A stretch of DNA of 64,000 bases, taken from contig CALWVM010000006.1 of NCBI GenBank assembly GCA_944384985.1, positions 56,820-120,819 of the forward strand, given 5' to 3'. Origin of the DNA: an uncultured Clostridia bacterium (GTDB lineage: Bacteria; Bacillota; Clostridia; Oscillospirales; Acutalibacteraceae). The notes under the pieces are model-generated. The model worked only from the letters and a program-made list of their open reading frames with translations. It made no database searches and had not been told where the DNA came from. The translations under genes and the position numbers were made by a program. This document shows positions 16,570-25,152 of the stretch, piece by piece; positions within the stretch are counted from its first letter, which is position 1, and every line of letters begins with the position of its first letter.

Positions 16570-16941
16570 ATGAAAAACATTTATGAAGAATCAGTCGGCA
16601 CGTACACCCGGCAGGGCGATTATGAACTACCCAATCTGAAAGTATCACTCGAAAAAGAAATTGAGATCGGAGTTTGGGGGCAACGATGCCGGCGGTATTT
16701 GAAGCAGTATCACCGGATTCGGTATTACAATCTGCTGACCGCCGGAAAGCTGAACGGACATCTGGCGGAGATAGATCAGCAGGCGGAGCAGCTGTTTCAA
16801 TCGCTTGTATCCGTACTTTCCGAACAGGAAAATGTTACAGAAAAGCTGAAAGCCAATCGTCCTATGGAGTGGGTGCAAAAGATGAACAGCATCCGAAACC
16901 GAGCTGCTGAAATCGTAAACAGCGAGTTGATTTTCATATGA
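16570..16941 (+). CDS. tnpV: Transposon-encoded protein TnpV
   Basis: 123 residues, full-length match to the TnpV family first seen in Tn4451-type mobilisable elements. Signature blocks are GTYTRQGDYELPNLKV, IGVWGQRCRRYLKQYHR, NLLTAGKLNGHLAEIDQQAE and MEWVQKMNSIRNRAAEIV. Its function is unknown, but it marks mobile elements carrying large serine recombinases. The ATG follows CAGGAGGTTTTTACG. Its stop overlaps the next small gene (ATGA). Base composition is already more AT-rich than the chromosome to the left. Confidence 0.93.
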   Translation: MKNIYEESVGTYTRQGDYELPNLKVSLEKEIEIGVWGQRCRRYLKQYHRIRYYNLLTAGKLNGHLAEIDQQAEQLFQSLVSVLSEQENVTEKLKANRPMEWVQKMNSIRNRAAEIVNSELIFI

Positions 16942-17111
16942 GAAGCCAGAAATATCATCTTTATCTTTCGGAAAACGAGCGCAGATTTCTCATTCAAAAT
17001 CTTTTTTGGTTTCAGAATAAACTGCGGCAGGAAGGGTGGTATACCGACGCTGTAGACGATTTGATTATCAAGCTTTCAAAAGCAAAGCCGAAGAAAATCA
17101 GGGTAACATAG
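16938..17111 (+). CDS. 57-residue protein coupled to tnpV
   Basis: Begins at the ATG overlapping the tnpV stop and encodes MRSQKYHLYLSENERRFLIQ followed by a basic tail (KLSKAKPKKIRVT), 57 residues in all. It is soluble and basic with no recognised domain, though similar short basic proteins follow tnpV in other elements. The four-base overlap and the terminator 5 bases after the stop support it being real. Confidence 0.75.
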   Translation: MRSQKYHLYLSENERRFLIQNLFWFQNKLRQEGWYTDAVDDLIIKLSKAKPKKIRVT

Positions 17112-17115
17112 AACG

Positions 17116-17151
17116 AACCGGAGAAAGCATTGCTGCCTTCTCCGGTTTTTC
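17116..17151 (+). terminator. Terminator after the tnpV pair
   Basis: A perfect 10-bp stem (17116-17125 with 17138-17147) and 12-base loop are followed by TTTTTC. Confidence 0.85.
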
Positions 17152-17171
17152 TGTATCATCTTAGCGAGCAG

Positions 17172-17203
17172 ACTGTTTGTATCCCCATACGGTTACAAAC
17201 AGT
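17172..17203. repeat. 10-bp inverted repeat near the island edge
   Basis: ACTGTTTGTA (17172-17181) is perfectly repeated in inverse at 17194-17203 across a 12-base loop, without a T-run. A second short palindrome (TAGGGCATTGCCCTA) follows at 17213-17227. It may be part of a transposon end or transfer origin; the role is not determinable. Confidence 0.4.
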
Positions 17204-17255
17204 GATTCTCGTTAGGGCATTGCCCTAAGACCTAAAGCAGAAATTTTTCAACAAA

Positions 17256-17651
17256 TCATATTCTGGACTTGTTGATTACATTTTTAATCCCAATTCCATT
17301 TTTTATTGGGATTTTAGCAATGTACTTATCATCTAGTTGAATCAAACAAAGATGTTTCTCAAAATCGATGGTGATATTTTCTTCCCGCACACAGATTCTG
17401 TGATCAATTTCTAGATAAAAGCGTATTATGGAAGCATCAATCGGAAGCGCACCTCCTCCGTTGCCGACTATGTTGACCACTTTGCTGGTAAATGTCATAG
17501 TTTCTAAAGTATGTTTGATCTTTTCGGCAAATGTATTATCGCATTCTAAAAGTGTAATGCCGGCTTCATAGAATCGTCTTCTGGCAGTAAGAATCTCTTT
17601 GATTTTATTTTTTGCTTCTTCTCTGTCTGTTTCGTTTCCCAACTGATGCAA
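17256..17651 (-). CDS. Hypothetical protein overlapping the deiminase gene
   Basis: 131 residues, unrecognised. The N-terminal 35 residues are charged and helical (DREEAKNKIKEILTARRRFY); the rest is predicted beta-rich with VNIVGNGGGALPIDASIIRF and VREENITIDFEK. The TTG start follows AAGGTGGTG by 9 bases and lies 106 bases inside the upstream gene in another frame, an unusually deep overlap. It is the last gene of a three-gene unit. The coding sequence is AT-rich (low GC), unlike the flanking chromosome. An accessory or immunity-type partner is possible but unsupported. Confidence 0.6.
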   Translation of the reverse strand: MHQLGNETDREEAKNKIKEILTARRRFYEAGITLLECDNTFAEKIKHTLETMTFTSKVVNIVGNGGGALPIDASIIRFYLEIDHRICVREENITIDFEKHLCLIQLDDKYIAKIPIKNGIGIKNVINKSRI

Positions 17652-18430
17652 TTTAATACACCACCTTCTTTGGCAATTTCATTGATATTGATCGGAACAA
17701 TCATTTTTGTAAAAATTCCTTTTGCAGATGCAATCGCTTTGCCATCCAATTCGTTGCCGAAAACAGGCATGAAAATATACCGTTCTGTTTCCAAGAAATT
17801 AAGATAACAACCAACAGCACTATCGTTTGACGAAGAAAAATAGGGGAAATCTATTACACCGATTCCATATTTTTGTAAAGCAGATTTTATTCGTTGTTCC
17901 AGTCCGTTTTTGGACGGCACACAGTTACCGATCACAGTATTTTCATCTACAAACCGCACCATGCCGTCGGCATGGCCTGTCATATCATTTTTCTTTTTCA
18001 AGGATGGAATCAGAATAACTTGAGTCTTTAACTGTTGCTCTAGGATTTTGATGAGTTCCGCTTGCGTATAGTTGGGATTTTCCTTCAATATCCGGTCGCT
18101 GATGATTGCTTTTTCTTTTGATGGGGAAAACACCACATTTCCGCCGTCGAGGTTGATATCGGAATAGGTGACAGAAAAAGAAAATTGCAAGCTTAAATCG
18201 CTTTTGAAGTTTGTTCGTAGTTGCGGCTCATTTTCCAGATAACTCGGTTCATACCGAAAGGAAACAAAACTGCCGTCCCGGATCTGTACAGGCATAAAAT
18301 CCCGCAGCCAAATGTCACGAGTACCGTCGATCAACTGATATTTCACACCCACAGAGTATAATGCGGCGAATAATCTGTTCGCCGCAGGCTTGTATGTAGG
18401 GTTTTGGAGAATGGAGGAAAAATAGATCAT
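17546..18430 (-). CDS. Agmatine deiminase / peptidylarginine deiminase family protein
   Basis: 294 residues, a complete but short member of the PAD_porph superfamily. These enzymes hydrolyse a guanidino group via a Cys. Seen residues: Asp39 and Asp44 in TRDIWLRDFMP, Asp95 in NLDGGNVV, His153 and Asp155 in TGHADGMVRF, and Cys261 in EGGVLNCISWE. It lacks the first 30 or so residues of true agmatine deiminases and carries a 30-residue basic tail. The ATG overlaps the upstream stop (ATGA). Agmatine catabolic partners are absent, so a peptide or protein arginine, or another guanidino compound, may be the substrate. Confidence 0.82.
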   Translation of the reverse strand: MIYFSSILQNPTYKPAANRLFAALYSVGVKYQLIDGTRDIWLRDFMPVQIRDGSFVSFRYEPSYLENEPQLRTNFKSDLSLQFSFSVTYSDINLDGGNVVFSPSKEKAIISDRILKENPNYTQAELIKILEQQLKTQVILIPSLKKKNDMTGHADGMVRFVDENTVIGNCVPSKNGLEQRIKSALQKYGIGVIDFPYFSSSNDSAVGCYLNFLETERYIFMPVFGNELDGKAIASAKGIFTKMIVPININEIAKEGGVLNCISWETKQTEKKQKIKSKRFLLPEDDSMKPALHF

Positions 18431-19191
18431 TGATTATTATATCCCAAACTTTCTTTTGCTAATTCCCAGTATTTGTCTTCGATTTTTACGTTGTTATTAT
18501 ATTTCTTAGCTATTTTTCTTGCCTCTTCTTCATCCGCTGTTTCCAACAAAGCGCATACTGAAATCCGCCATTGTTTTGCATAACCTGTTGGTAGTGTAAA
18601 ATCATACTTCCCGTTCACAAGATCCTCAGCAGATAAAGCCCCTAACAAATTCTTGTTTGCAATGTTGACTCTCGGAATAAAAATGATTTTCCCATCTTTT
18701 GGGGAACGACGAGGTTGCAAGACAACAGTATCATTATATTGACACTCCCAAATACTTTTACATTCTTCATATTTACTGCATTTTTGGCAAACCTGCATAC
18801 CAATTTGCTTTTGCGTTTGCCACTCGCCGTTCACAAGAGCATTTTTGATAAGATAGGACAAATAATAGTCGCCACTGTCTGTCAGGCAAACATCTATGCC
18901 CCAGTCATTATAATGAATAAATAACTTTCCTAGATTTTTCTGCTGTCGGCTACGGGCATACAATACTGACTTGTCTTCTTTTTCTTTTGCCGCGTATACG
19001 GAATTATCTTCAAATTTCCCTTTGTGATAATAATAAGCTTCAACAAGTAGTGGTTCAATGGTAAGATTGCCAATTTTGATTTCATATTCGTTAATGAGTT
19101 TTGCGCCGATTTCCTGCAAAATTTGAATCTCATTATCAGTTTCTGTTTCTAATTTTTTAACCAAGTTTTTCAAATCTTTCAGATCTTCCAT
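18427..19191 (-). CDS. Hypothetical protein, first gene of the deiminase unit
   Basis: 254 residues. The N-terminus is helical and Lys/Glu-rich. Residues about 45-130 (TIEPLLVEAYYYHKG, KLFIHYNDWGIDVCLTDSG, YYLSYLIKNALVNG) loosely resemble the alkyladenine-glycosylase fold (VETEAY, Y-LIYGMH, LIRAL), but this is weak. Four Cys in VCQKCSKYEECKSIWEC could bind metal. The ATG at 19191 is 9 bases after GGAG. It is translationally coupled to the deiminase gene. Function is unknown. Confidence 0.65.
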   Translation of the reverse strand: MEDLKDLKNLVKKLETETDNEIQILQEIGAKLINEYEIKIGNLTIEPLLVEAYYYHKGKFEDNSVYAAKEKEDKSVLYARSRQQKNLGKLFIHYNDWGIDVCLTDSGDYYLSYLIKNALVNGEWQTQKQIGMQVCQKCSKYEECKSIWECQYNDTVVLQPRRSPKDGKIIFIPRVNIANKNLLGALSAEDLVNGKYDFTLPTGYAKQWRISVCALLETADEEEARKIAKKYNNNVKIEDKYWELAKESLGYNNQ

Positions 19192-19248
19192 TTTCAATAT
19201 CTCCTTTATTTATCGTTCATATGCTTAATTCCAAATTTTCAGGATAAT

Positions 19249-19385
19249 TTGTGTTCCTCTCCGGACATGCTATACTGTAGTAAGTGCTCGGGAAACGGCT
19301 ACTATCTCTCTAATTGACTAAAGATGGGAGGTGTATTTTTATCATACAGCTCTCTATGCAGCAAAACGATGTATGACGAGAAAAA
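19249..19385 (+). other. Promoter and ribosome site without an intact gene
   Basis: TTGTGT (19249-19254), a 16-base spacer and TATACT (19271-19276) are followed by a GGGAGGTG site at 19326-19333. The downstream ATG at 19355 starts MQQNDV and then meets a stop; a one-base shift continues as MYDEKN. MQQ-type starts are common in clostridial serine recombinases, so this may be the severed 5' end of such a gene. The remaining island gap here contains no other gene. Confidence 0.3.
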
Positions 19386-20111
19386 CTAATCTTCTATATA
19401 TTCCACGCGATAACCGTATTCCCCCATATATTTCTCAGCATAGGAACCTTTATGACATTTAACAGTCAATTTTTTAGTTTTATCGAATGCGTACACTTCC
19501 ATTTCGGTGACACTATCAGGAATTATTATACTGGTCAGCGATTTACAACCCCAAAATGCACAACGCCTAATTCTTTTTACGCTGTTCGGAATTATAACCT
19601 CAGTAAGCCGACTGCATCCGTAAAATGTAAAGGTTCCGATTGTTTTTACACCGTCAGGAATGATATACTGTTTATCACTTTTCTCACTGGGATGCCTTAA
19701 TATCGTTGTCTTATCTTTATTAAACAGCACACCGTCAACTGAAGTGTAGTTGGGATTGCTTTTATCTACATCAATCGACTCCAGTTGTCTGCAGGTTTCA
19801 AAATTTTCTTTGAGTGTTATTACGCTCCCAGGAATTGCAATATGAGTTAGTGAATTACATTCCTGAAACGACCCCTCAATTACTGTTATACTGTTTGGGA
19901 TTAAGACCTCTTGCAATGATTTACAAAAGGAAAATGCTTGATTCCGGATGCTTGTGACACCGTTTGAAATAACGACTTTGTTTAATCTCTTGCATTTTTT
20001 AAACGCCCACTCTCCGATTGCAGTAATACCATCGGGAACAACAAAAACGCCGTTTTCAACATCCTCGTCTGTTACATCGTATAATACCGTTTCTATTTTC
20101 ATTTTCATCAT
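19386..20111 (-). CDS. BspA-type leucine-rich repeat protein
   Basis: 241 residues. It contains at least six LRR_5 repeats of about 23 residues with the pattern IPxSVxxIxxxAFxxCxxLxxV, as in IPNSVKRIRRCAFWGC. No signal peptide or membrane segment is seen, so it is probably cytoplasmic and a protein-binding scaffold. The start chosen lies 6 bases after TAGGA; an ATG three bases later is equally possible. It lies on the minus strand in the AT-rich island. Its partner is unknown. Confidence 0.85.
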   Translation of the reverse strand: MMKMKIETVLYDVTDEDVENGVFVVPDGITAIGEWAFKKCKRLNKVVISNGVTSIRNQAFSFCKSLQEVLIPNSITVIEGSFQECNSLTHIAIPGSVITLKENFETCRQLESIDVDKSNPNYTSVDGVLFNKDKTTILRHPSEKSDKQYIIPDGVKTIGTFTFYGCSRLTEVIIPNSVKRIRRCAFWGCKSLTSIIIPDSVTEMEVYAFDKTKKLTVKCHKGSYAEKYMGEYGYRVEYIED

Positions 20112-20171
20112 TTCCTTTCCTATTAACATTTTACCATAGCATAAAATAAAACCTAAATAATAACAAATGGG

Positions 20172-20336
20172 TCAGTCCCAAATCCTCAAAATAACCACCG
20201 GTCCGGTATCAAAAACTTCTTTTTCGCCGATCGCAATCTTATACTCCTGATACGGTTCAGCCGTAATCTTTTCCACGGCTTCTCGTTTTGCCAATTCCTC
20301 CACAAGTTCCCGTGTTGATGCTTTAGATAAATCCAT
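20172..20336 (-). CDS. 54-residue phage-type protein
   Basis: Starts MDLSKASTRELVEELAKREA and ends GPVVILRIWD, 54 residues. The arrangement resembles a small protein family common in clostridial phages and mobile elements (MDLSxxxTxELVEELxxREGV..YxxxxxxGPxxILxIxD), with no known role. AAAGGAATGTGAACGAG precedes the ATG. It lies between the LRR and Sel1 genes in the same direction. Confidence 0.72.
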   Translation of the reverse strand: MDLSKASTRELVEELAKREAVEKITAEPYQEYKIAIGEKEVFDTGPVVILRIWD

Positions 20337-20385
20337 CTCGTTCACATTCCTTTCTTTTTCAGTAAATTTTTATAAGTTTTTAGGC

Positions 20386-21075
20386 TTACCATCCAAGACG
20401 TTCGTTCCGCCATTTAATTTTTGCTTCCACATATTGACGATACCATTTTGCCGCTTCTTTATACTGCTTTCTATTTCTATAGTATTCTGCCAAATGCAGC
20501 ATACCTGCCTCACAGCCGCCTTTCGCAGATTCCCGATACCAATGAATCGCCTGTACGATATCCTGTTGTGTTCCGTTGCCGTGAAAGTACCGATGTCCCA
20601 ATCGGTTTTGTGCCTCGGCGTCCCCAGACCAAGCAGCTTCTTTATCAGCTGCAAAAGAGTCGTCTGTTTCATCTTTTTCGTTGTCAAGCGTTTCGTCTAC
20701 AAATTCAGCAAATTCCTCATCTTCAAAATATCTGCGAATTGCGGCCTGCGCCGCATCTCCTATGGGGTCTGGATTATTCATAATATCATTTGTTATGTTT
20801 TCATCGGTGCAAATATACCAATGAACCGCTTGATAATAATTTCTCCTGACTCCTTTTCCCAGTTCATAACATATGCCTAATGCATACATGGCCTCTGTAC
20901 ATCTCTGCTTGGCGGATTTTTTATATAAGTCAAACGCTTTTTTATCTGCTGCCTCGGTCTGAAGCTTTAAATAAAATGACGCTAAAGTATATTGAGCATG
21001 CTTTTCTTTCCGGATTACAGCTTTATCCCATACCTTTATAAGCTTCTTAAATTGTTCCGAATATTCTACCTTCAT
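20386..21075 (-). CDS. Sel1-repeat (TPR-like) protein
   Basis: 229 residues. At least three Sel1-like repeats are present: AMYALGICYELGKGVRRNYY, AQNRLGHRYFHGNGTQQDI and AGMLHLAEYYRNRKQYKEA, each with the A..LG..Y..G..V..D pattern. An acidic linker (about 115-145) separates the first from the others. Such repeats mediate protein interactions. The ATG at 21075 lies 8 bases after AAGG; one at 21084 has no usable spacing. It may be adaptor to the PcfJ-like or AAA proteins upstream. Confidence 0.82.
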   Translation of the reverse strand: MKVEYSEQFKKLIKVWDKAVIRKEKHAQYTLASFYLKLQTEAADKKAFDLYKKSAKQRCTEAMYALGICYELGKGVRRNYYQAVHWYICTDENITNDIMNNPDPIGDAAQAAIRRYFEDEEFAEFVDETLDNEKDETDDSFAADKEAAWSGDAEAQNRLGHRYFHGNGTQQDIVQAIHWYRESAKGGCEAGMLHLAEYYRNRKQYKEAAKWYRQYVEAKIKWRNERLGW

Positions 21076-21151
21076 ATTTTTCATCCTTCCCGAAAGGATG
21101 AGCTGTTTTGCTTATCCTTATTATAACATAAAAGATGGAACGAAAGATTTT

Positions 21152-22786
21152 TTAGTTGAATTCTTTCCTTTCCGTTATCAAATTCCTGTTTTTCCAAATA
21201 TCAAACGCTTGTTTTATGCTGTGGTTGCCGGAGATATCTCCATTGCAGTAGGTATGCGCTTGAATAATTACATTGTCTTTTATTTCAACAGCCGCTACAT
21301 ACTTGCCATTGTCTATCATGCCGTAAACGTTATTTCGAAAAAATTGCCAGTCGGCAAGACAATTTTTTAGTTCTTTGCCTGCCTGCAAAAACTCCATGGA
21401 GTTTTTCAGCCTTCTGAAAGAATATCCGTTTATACAGCATTCCAAACCGGGATGTCTGAAGTCCTTTGACGAGCGATCCGGTATCGAAACGCTAAAACGC
21501 GCTCCCATATCATTTTCAATCCCCTCAAAATCATCCCGTTTCTCCAGCCATCCATTGTGCCACTTTTTCCGCTCTATTTTCTTATCATACTCGCTGAGCA
21601 GATAATACCACGAAACGTAGTTATATAACCAATACCGATTCGTTGCCTGAAAAAAATTATGATATAACTTTTTAATTCCGATTTCCGCTTTATATTCTGT
21701 ATAGAAATCTATTAGATGCGGCATTTTGCATAAGAATGCTAATTCGGAAAAAATGTTTTTAGATGTAATGAAATTCCGGAACAAATTGATATCTTCAATG
21801 ATTTTCCAAAGCTGTTCCAGTTCTCCTGTATAAAAAAACAACGCCGGGTTACAAAAAAATATTTTCCGAATACTTTTTACTTTGGGCAGAATTGTTTTTT
21901 CAAATATGTTTGGAACTTTTTTGGCGTCGTGCAGTCTTTTAGCCGATTTAAGAAACCGCCTTTCAATTAAATCCCCTTTGTCCGCATATGGAAGGGCACT
22001 GTAAAACGCTGAATCATAACCGATGAATTCGGTCATCAAAAGGAACTGCTCCACTGTTAATTCCTTTGTCCGAAACGGCAAAGGACCACGAAAGATTTTT
22101 GCAAACTGATTTTTCAGCTCTCTGTTAACCGGCTTATACAAGTTAATCAATTCAAATATCGGATCGTCAGAATAAAGATTCGCTTTTGTGTTTGAAATAT
22201 CATGCACCTTTAGTTTTTCACCACGCCCGTCTTCCAGTGAAACATAGGTATGGCCATTTTTCAAGTTGAATGTTATTGCTTCATACAACTCAAAATTAGT
22301 AATGCATATTTTGTCTGCGCCCCATTTGAATTGAAACAATTCTTTCAATTCTAATTTCCGAAAGATCTTAATTGTCTTTCTATCGACGATAAATAAAACA
22401 TCTATAAATCCTTTGCTTGGATGCGATATCATATTACACCTTGGACAAACAAATTTCTCCATTGCCTCTATCGGTCTGTTGAATAGAAGCGTTTTCGGAA
22501 GTTTTTCAAACATGGATGTTTGTTGTGCCAGCCACATATCTATTAATTGATGAGGTTCCATCTGATTGTTATGATAAGCTGGAGCTTTCTTCCCGCACCA
22601 TGGACAAACGATCACATGTTTTGTAATTACTACATTATCATTTTCAAATACGGCAAGGGTGCTTTTTCTTTGGCGAGCAGGGGTCAAGGCTTCAAGCGCT
22701 TCATCCATGCTAACTGTTTTTTGCTGTTCCTCAATAGTAAATCCAAAACGGGGGATTCGCATTGACTTTTTTAACACACGATTCAT
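21152..22786 (-). CDS. PcfJ-like protein
   Basis: 544 residues. The C-terminal 130 or so match the PcfJ-like family found on conjugative plasmids and elements: FLQAGKELKNCLADWQFF, then VYGMIDNGKYVAAVEIKDN and IIQAHTYCNGDISGNHSI. The N-terminal third has two Cys pairs (CPWCGKK near 62, CPRCNM near 114) that may form a zinc ribbon. PcfJ function is unknown. The ATG lies behind GAGGAGAACAAATTG. No relaxase or coupling protein is adjacent, so this is a stand-alone accessory copy. Confidence 0.8.
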   Translation of the reverse strand: MNRVLKKSMRIPRFGFTIEEQQKTVSMDEALEALTPARQRKSTLAVFENDNVVITKHVIVCPWCGKKAPAYHNNQMEPHQLIDMWLAQQTSMFEKLPKTLLFNRPIEAMEKFVCPRCNMISHPSKGFIDVLFIVDRKTIKIFRKLELKELFQFKWGADKICITNFELYEAITFNLKNGHTYVSLEDGRGEKLKVHDISNTKANLYSDDPIFELINLYKPVNRELKNQFAKIFRGPLPFRTKELTVEQFLLMTEFIGYDSAFYSALPYADKGDLIERRFLKSAKRLHDAKKVPNIFEKTILPKVKSIRKIFFCNPALFFYTGELEQLWKIIEDINLFRNFITSKNIFSELAFLCKMPHLIDFYTEYKAEIGIKKLYHNFFQATNRYWLYNYVSWYYLLSEYDKKIERKKWHNGWLEKRDDFEGIENDMGARFSVSIPDRSSKDFRHPGLECCINGYSFRRLKNSMEFLQAGKELKNCLADWQFFRNNVYGMIDNGKYVAAVEIKDNVIIQAHTYCNGDISGNHSIKQAFDIWKNRNLITERKEFN

Positions 22787-22836
22787 CAATTTGTTCTCCT
22801 CATAGGTCGTCGCTACTATTATAAAAATATCCGCAG

Positions 22837-24831
22837 CTAAAATCCGATTCTACGTTTTTCAACTGTGCGTGACGTATCACACATCGGTATGTCATCCACT
22901 GCCAAAGTTCGCAATGTTTCTTCCGTTACATCCTCACAATCCATCTGCACGATACGGTTTGCCTGTTCCATCCTTGCCTGCTCAATCAGGTTCCTGACAT
23001 ACCGTCCGTTGCCGAAATCTGCTGTTTTCCGTGCCGTATTAAGAACGGAAAACAGCTTATCGTGAGATTCTTTTGTAAAGCGCAGATTATTTTTGCGTGC
23101 AATCAGTTCTGCTATATTGACAAGCTCATCTGTATCATAATCGTGAAAGGGCACATGGAAAGCAATGCGTGATCGAAGTCCGGGATTTTTGCGGAGAAAT
23201 TCCTCCATCTTATCGGGATATCCGGCAAATATCACGATCATATTCTCTCGGTTGTTCTCCATTTCCTGAACGATTGTGTTGATCGCTTCATCGCCGTACA
23301 AACCCTCTTTATCGTCGATCAGAGAATAAGCCTCGTCGATAAACAGCACACTGCCTTTAGCTGCCTTGAATTTGTCTTTTACGATCTGCGCAGTCCATCC
23401 TACATACTTTCCTACCAGATCTGCTCTTCCGACCTCATATAAGTCGCCTTTGGTGAGAAGGCCGTTGTCCCGCATGATCTCTGCAAAAAGACGTGCGACT
23501 GTAGTTTTAGCAGTACCGGGATTACCAGTGAACACCATATGCATGGCAGGCTTGCCTGTCGCTATTCCCTTATCTTGATAAAGTTTTTGCACTTTATAAT
23601 AATTCAGCGCTTTATAAATAACAGCTTTGGCATCCTTAAGCCCAATCATCTCATTCAGCTCATCAATAGCGTTGCCTTTCGGTTTTGCTTTAACAATCTC
23701 TGTAGATGAAATTTTGGCTTCCTTGTATTGTGGATAGACTGAATGGAGCAGCTTATGGTTATACCATTCTTCAAAAAGAGATTTTAATTGAACGGCACGA
23801 TATAATTTTGTTTCATCTTTGATTTTTTCATATAACTGGCTGTCCGGGGCAATTCCGTATTCATCGGCAAGCGTTTTAAAATATTCTTTTGCCCGGCTTC
23901 CGGAGGCTTTGTTTTCGTATAATTCAATCAGAGGCAAATTTATCAGTTTTTCTAAAAACTTATCTTTCGTTTTACTTGCTTCATCTGGTATGCAAAATAT
24001 CGTAAGAACCTTGTTCCTGAATTTCTTTGCCGTATCACATAGAGCAGTGATTAGTCCTTCACCCGGTCTTGCCCGATTACTTTCATTATCTTCCAACGGG
24101 GCATAATGAACAATTAGTGTACCGTTTTCACAGCTTTGGTAAAGCATCTCATAAGAACGATCTGGCGGATTATCATTAGAATCAAAGTCAACACAGCAAA
24201 TTCGTTTACTCTGAATCCGGCTATTTGCATATAAGGCTTCCAACAAAATACGGCAAATTTCTTTTTGCTCGCTTCGATCATCACAGCACACAAGATAATG
24301 AACAGGGTGCCCTTTCACACGTTTTACAGGACTTTCCGTATAAATGCGTTCAATTTCAGGCAGAATGGTTTCTTCAAAGAGCATTGCTTTTGACTTGTTT
24401 ATTAAACTGTCTTTCGTAAGATTCCCATTCAGTAATTCTTCGTTATAGTCTGAATATAAATCATCCAGGTCGAAATCCTTTAGTATGTCATCACGGTTAT
24501 TAACGAGTTTTCTTGCACCTGCCAGTGCTAAGGTGATTTTAGCTTTTTTTAATGTGGTCTCTTCCACAGATATATCCTTTATTTTCAGTTCTGTGGCGCT
24601 TATAAATTTCATAAACGCAGATGTTACATCTGCATTTGTTTTAAAAATTGCATAAAAACGTATTTTGTCGTCCTCTAAATTGGTTGTGAAAAAATAGTAA
24701 TTCTTACCGTTTGCCTGATAATCAGTTTCGCTTTTTTCATAAAGATTTTCGACTAACAATTTATAATCCGTTTGTTCGTGATCCTGTGGCAATTTTTGAT
24801 CGACCGTAGCAATAATATAATAAAACTGCAT
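22837..24831 (-). CDS. SpoVK/CbbX-type AAA+ ATPase with large N-terminal region
   Basis: 664 residues. The C-terminal AAA+ module has Walker A GNPGTAKTTVA (about 436-446), the pore-region VGRADLVGKYVGWTA, Walker B SVLFIDEAYSL (about 494) and the arginine-finger segment NPGLRSRIAFHV. Residues about 175-330 look like a degenerate second AAA domain without Walker motifs. The first 150 residues are unrecognised. CbbX-type ATPases remodel proteins, and relatives occur in sporulation, RuBisCO activation and type VII secretion. The ATG is 7 bases after GGAGG. It heads the island's minus-strand gene run. Confidence 0.88.
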   Translation of the reverse strand: MQFYYIIATVDQKLPQDHEQTDYKLLVENLYEKSETDYQANGKNYYFFTTNLEDDKIRFYAIFKTNADVTSAFMKFISATELKIKDISVEETTLKKAKITLALAGARKLVNNRDDILKDFDLDDLYSDYNEELLNGNLTKDSLINKSKAMLFEETILPEIERIYTESPVKRVKGHPVHYLVCCDDRSEQKEICRILLEALYANSRIQSKRICCVDFDSNDNPPDRSYEMLYQSCENGTLIVHYAPLEDNESNRARPGEGLITALCDTAKKFRNKVLTIFCIPDEASKTKDKFLEKLINLPLIELYENKASGSRAKEYFKTLADEYGIAPDSQLYEKIKDETKLYRAVQLKSLFEEWYNHKLLHSVYPQYKEAKISSTEIVKAKPKGNAIDELNEMIGLKDAKAVIYKALNYYKVQKLYQDKGIATGKPAMHMVFTGNPGTAKTTVARLFAEIMRDNGLLTKGDLYEVGRADLVGKYVGWTAQIVKDKFKAAKGSVLFIDEAYSLIDDKEGLYGDEAINTIVQEMENNRENMIVIFAGYPDKMEEFLRKNPGLRSRIAFHVPFHDYDTDELVNIAELIARKNNLRFTKESHDKLFSVLNTARKTADFGNGRYVRNLIEQARMEQANRIVQMDCEDVTEETLRTLAVDDIPMCDTSRTVEKRRIGF

Positions 24832-24901
24832 ATGATATCCTCCGATTTTTAAATTTCTGTGTTGTGGGGATAGCATAGCACATATTATAATAAGACCTAA
24901 T

Positions 24902-24930
24902 TATATAATTTTATATAGCGTATTTTGCAA
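24902..24930 (-). promoter_or_regulatory. Promoter of the AAA ATPase gene
   Basis: On the minus strand TTGCAA (24925-24930) and TATATA (24902-24907) are 17 bases apart, about 70 bases upstream of the ATG. Confidence 0.6.
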
Positions 24931-25057
24931 AATTTCAGACAAATGAACAAATATCATTCCTTGTTTAGACTATAAACCGAGCAATATTACTATCAACTTT
25001 GACTTATATAGCCGTTAAAAGTATGTCTAAGCAATATTTGTATACCGTAAAATCATT

Positions 25058-25118
25058 TCCAAAGGATAAAACACCTTTGGGGATTTTTTATGCCCGCCAA
25101 AACCGGTGGGCACATTTT
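25058..25118. terminator. Two consecutive hairpins with T-runs
   Basis: CCAAAGG (25059-25065) pairs with CCTTTGG (25074-25080) before GGATTTTTT, and TGCCCGCC (25091-25098) pairs with GGTGGGCA (25105-25112) before CATTTTTT. They look like plus-strand terminators in a 750-base gap that otherwise holds only the repeat array and the AAA promoter. No gene between 24931 and 25152 is convincing. Confidence 0.55.
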
Positions 25119-25152
25119 TTATTCTTTTTCAAAATGACTGTCCCTAAACACC

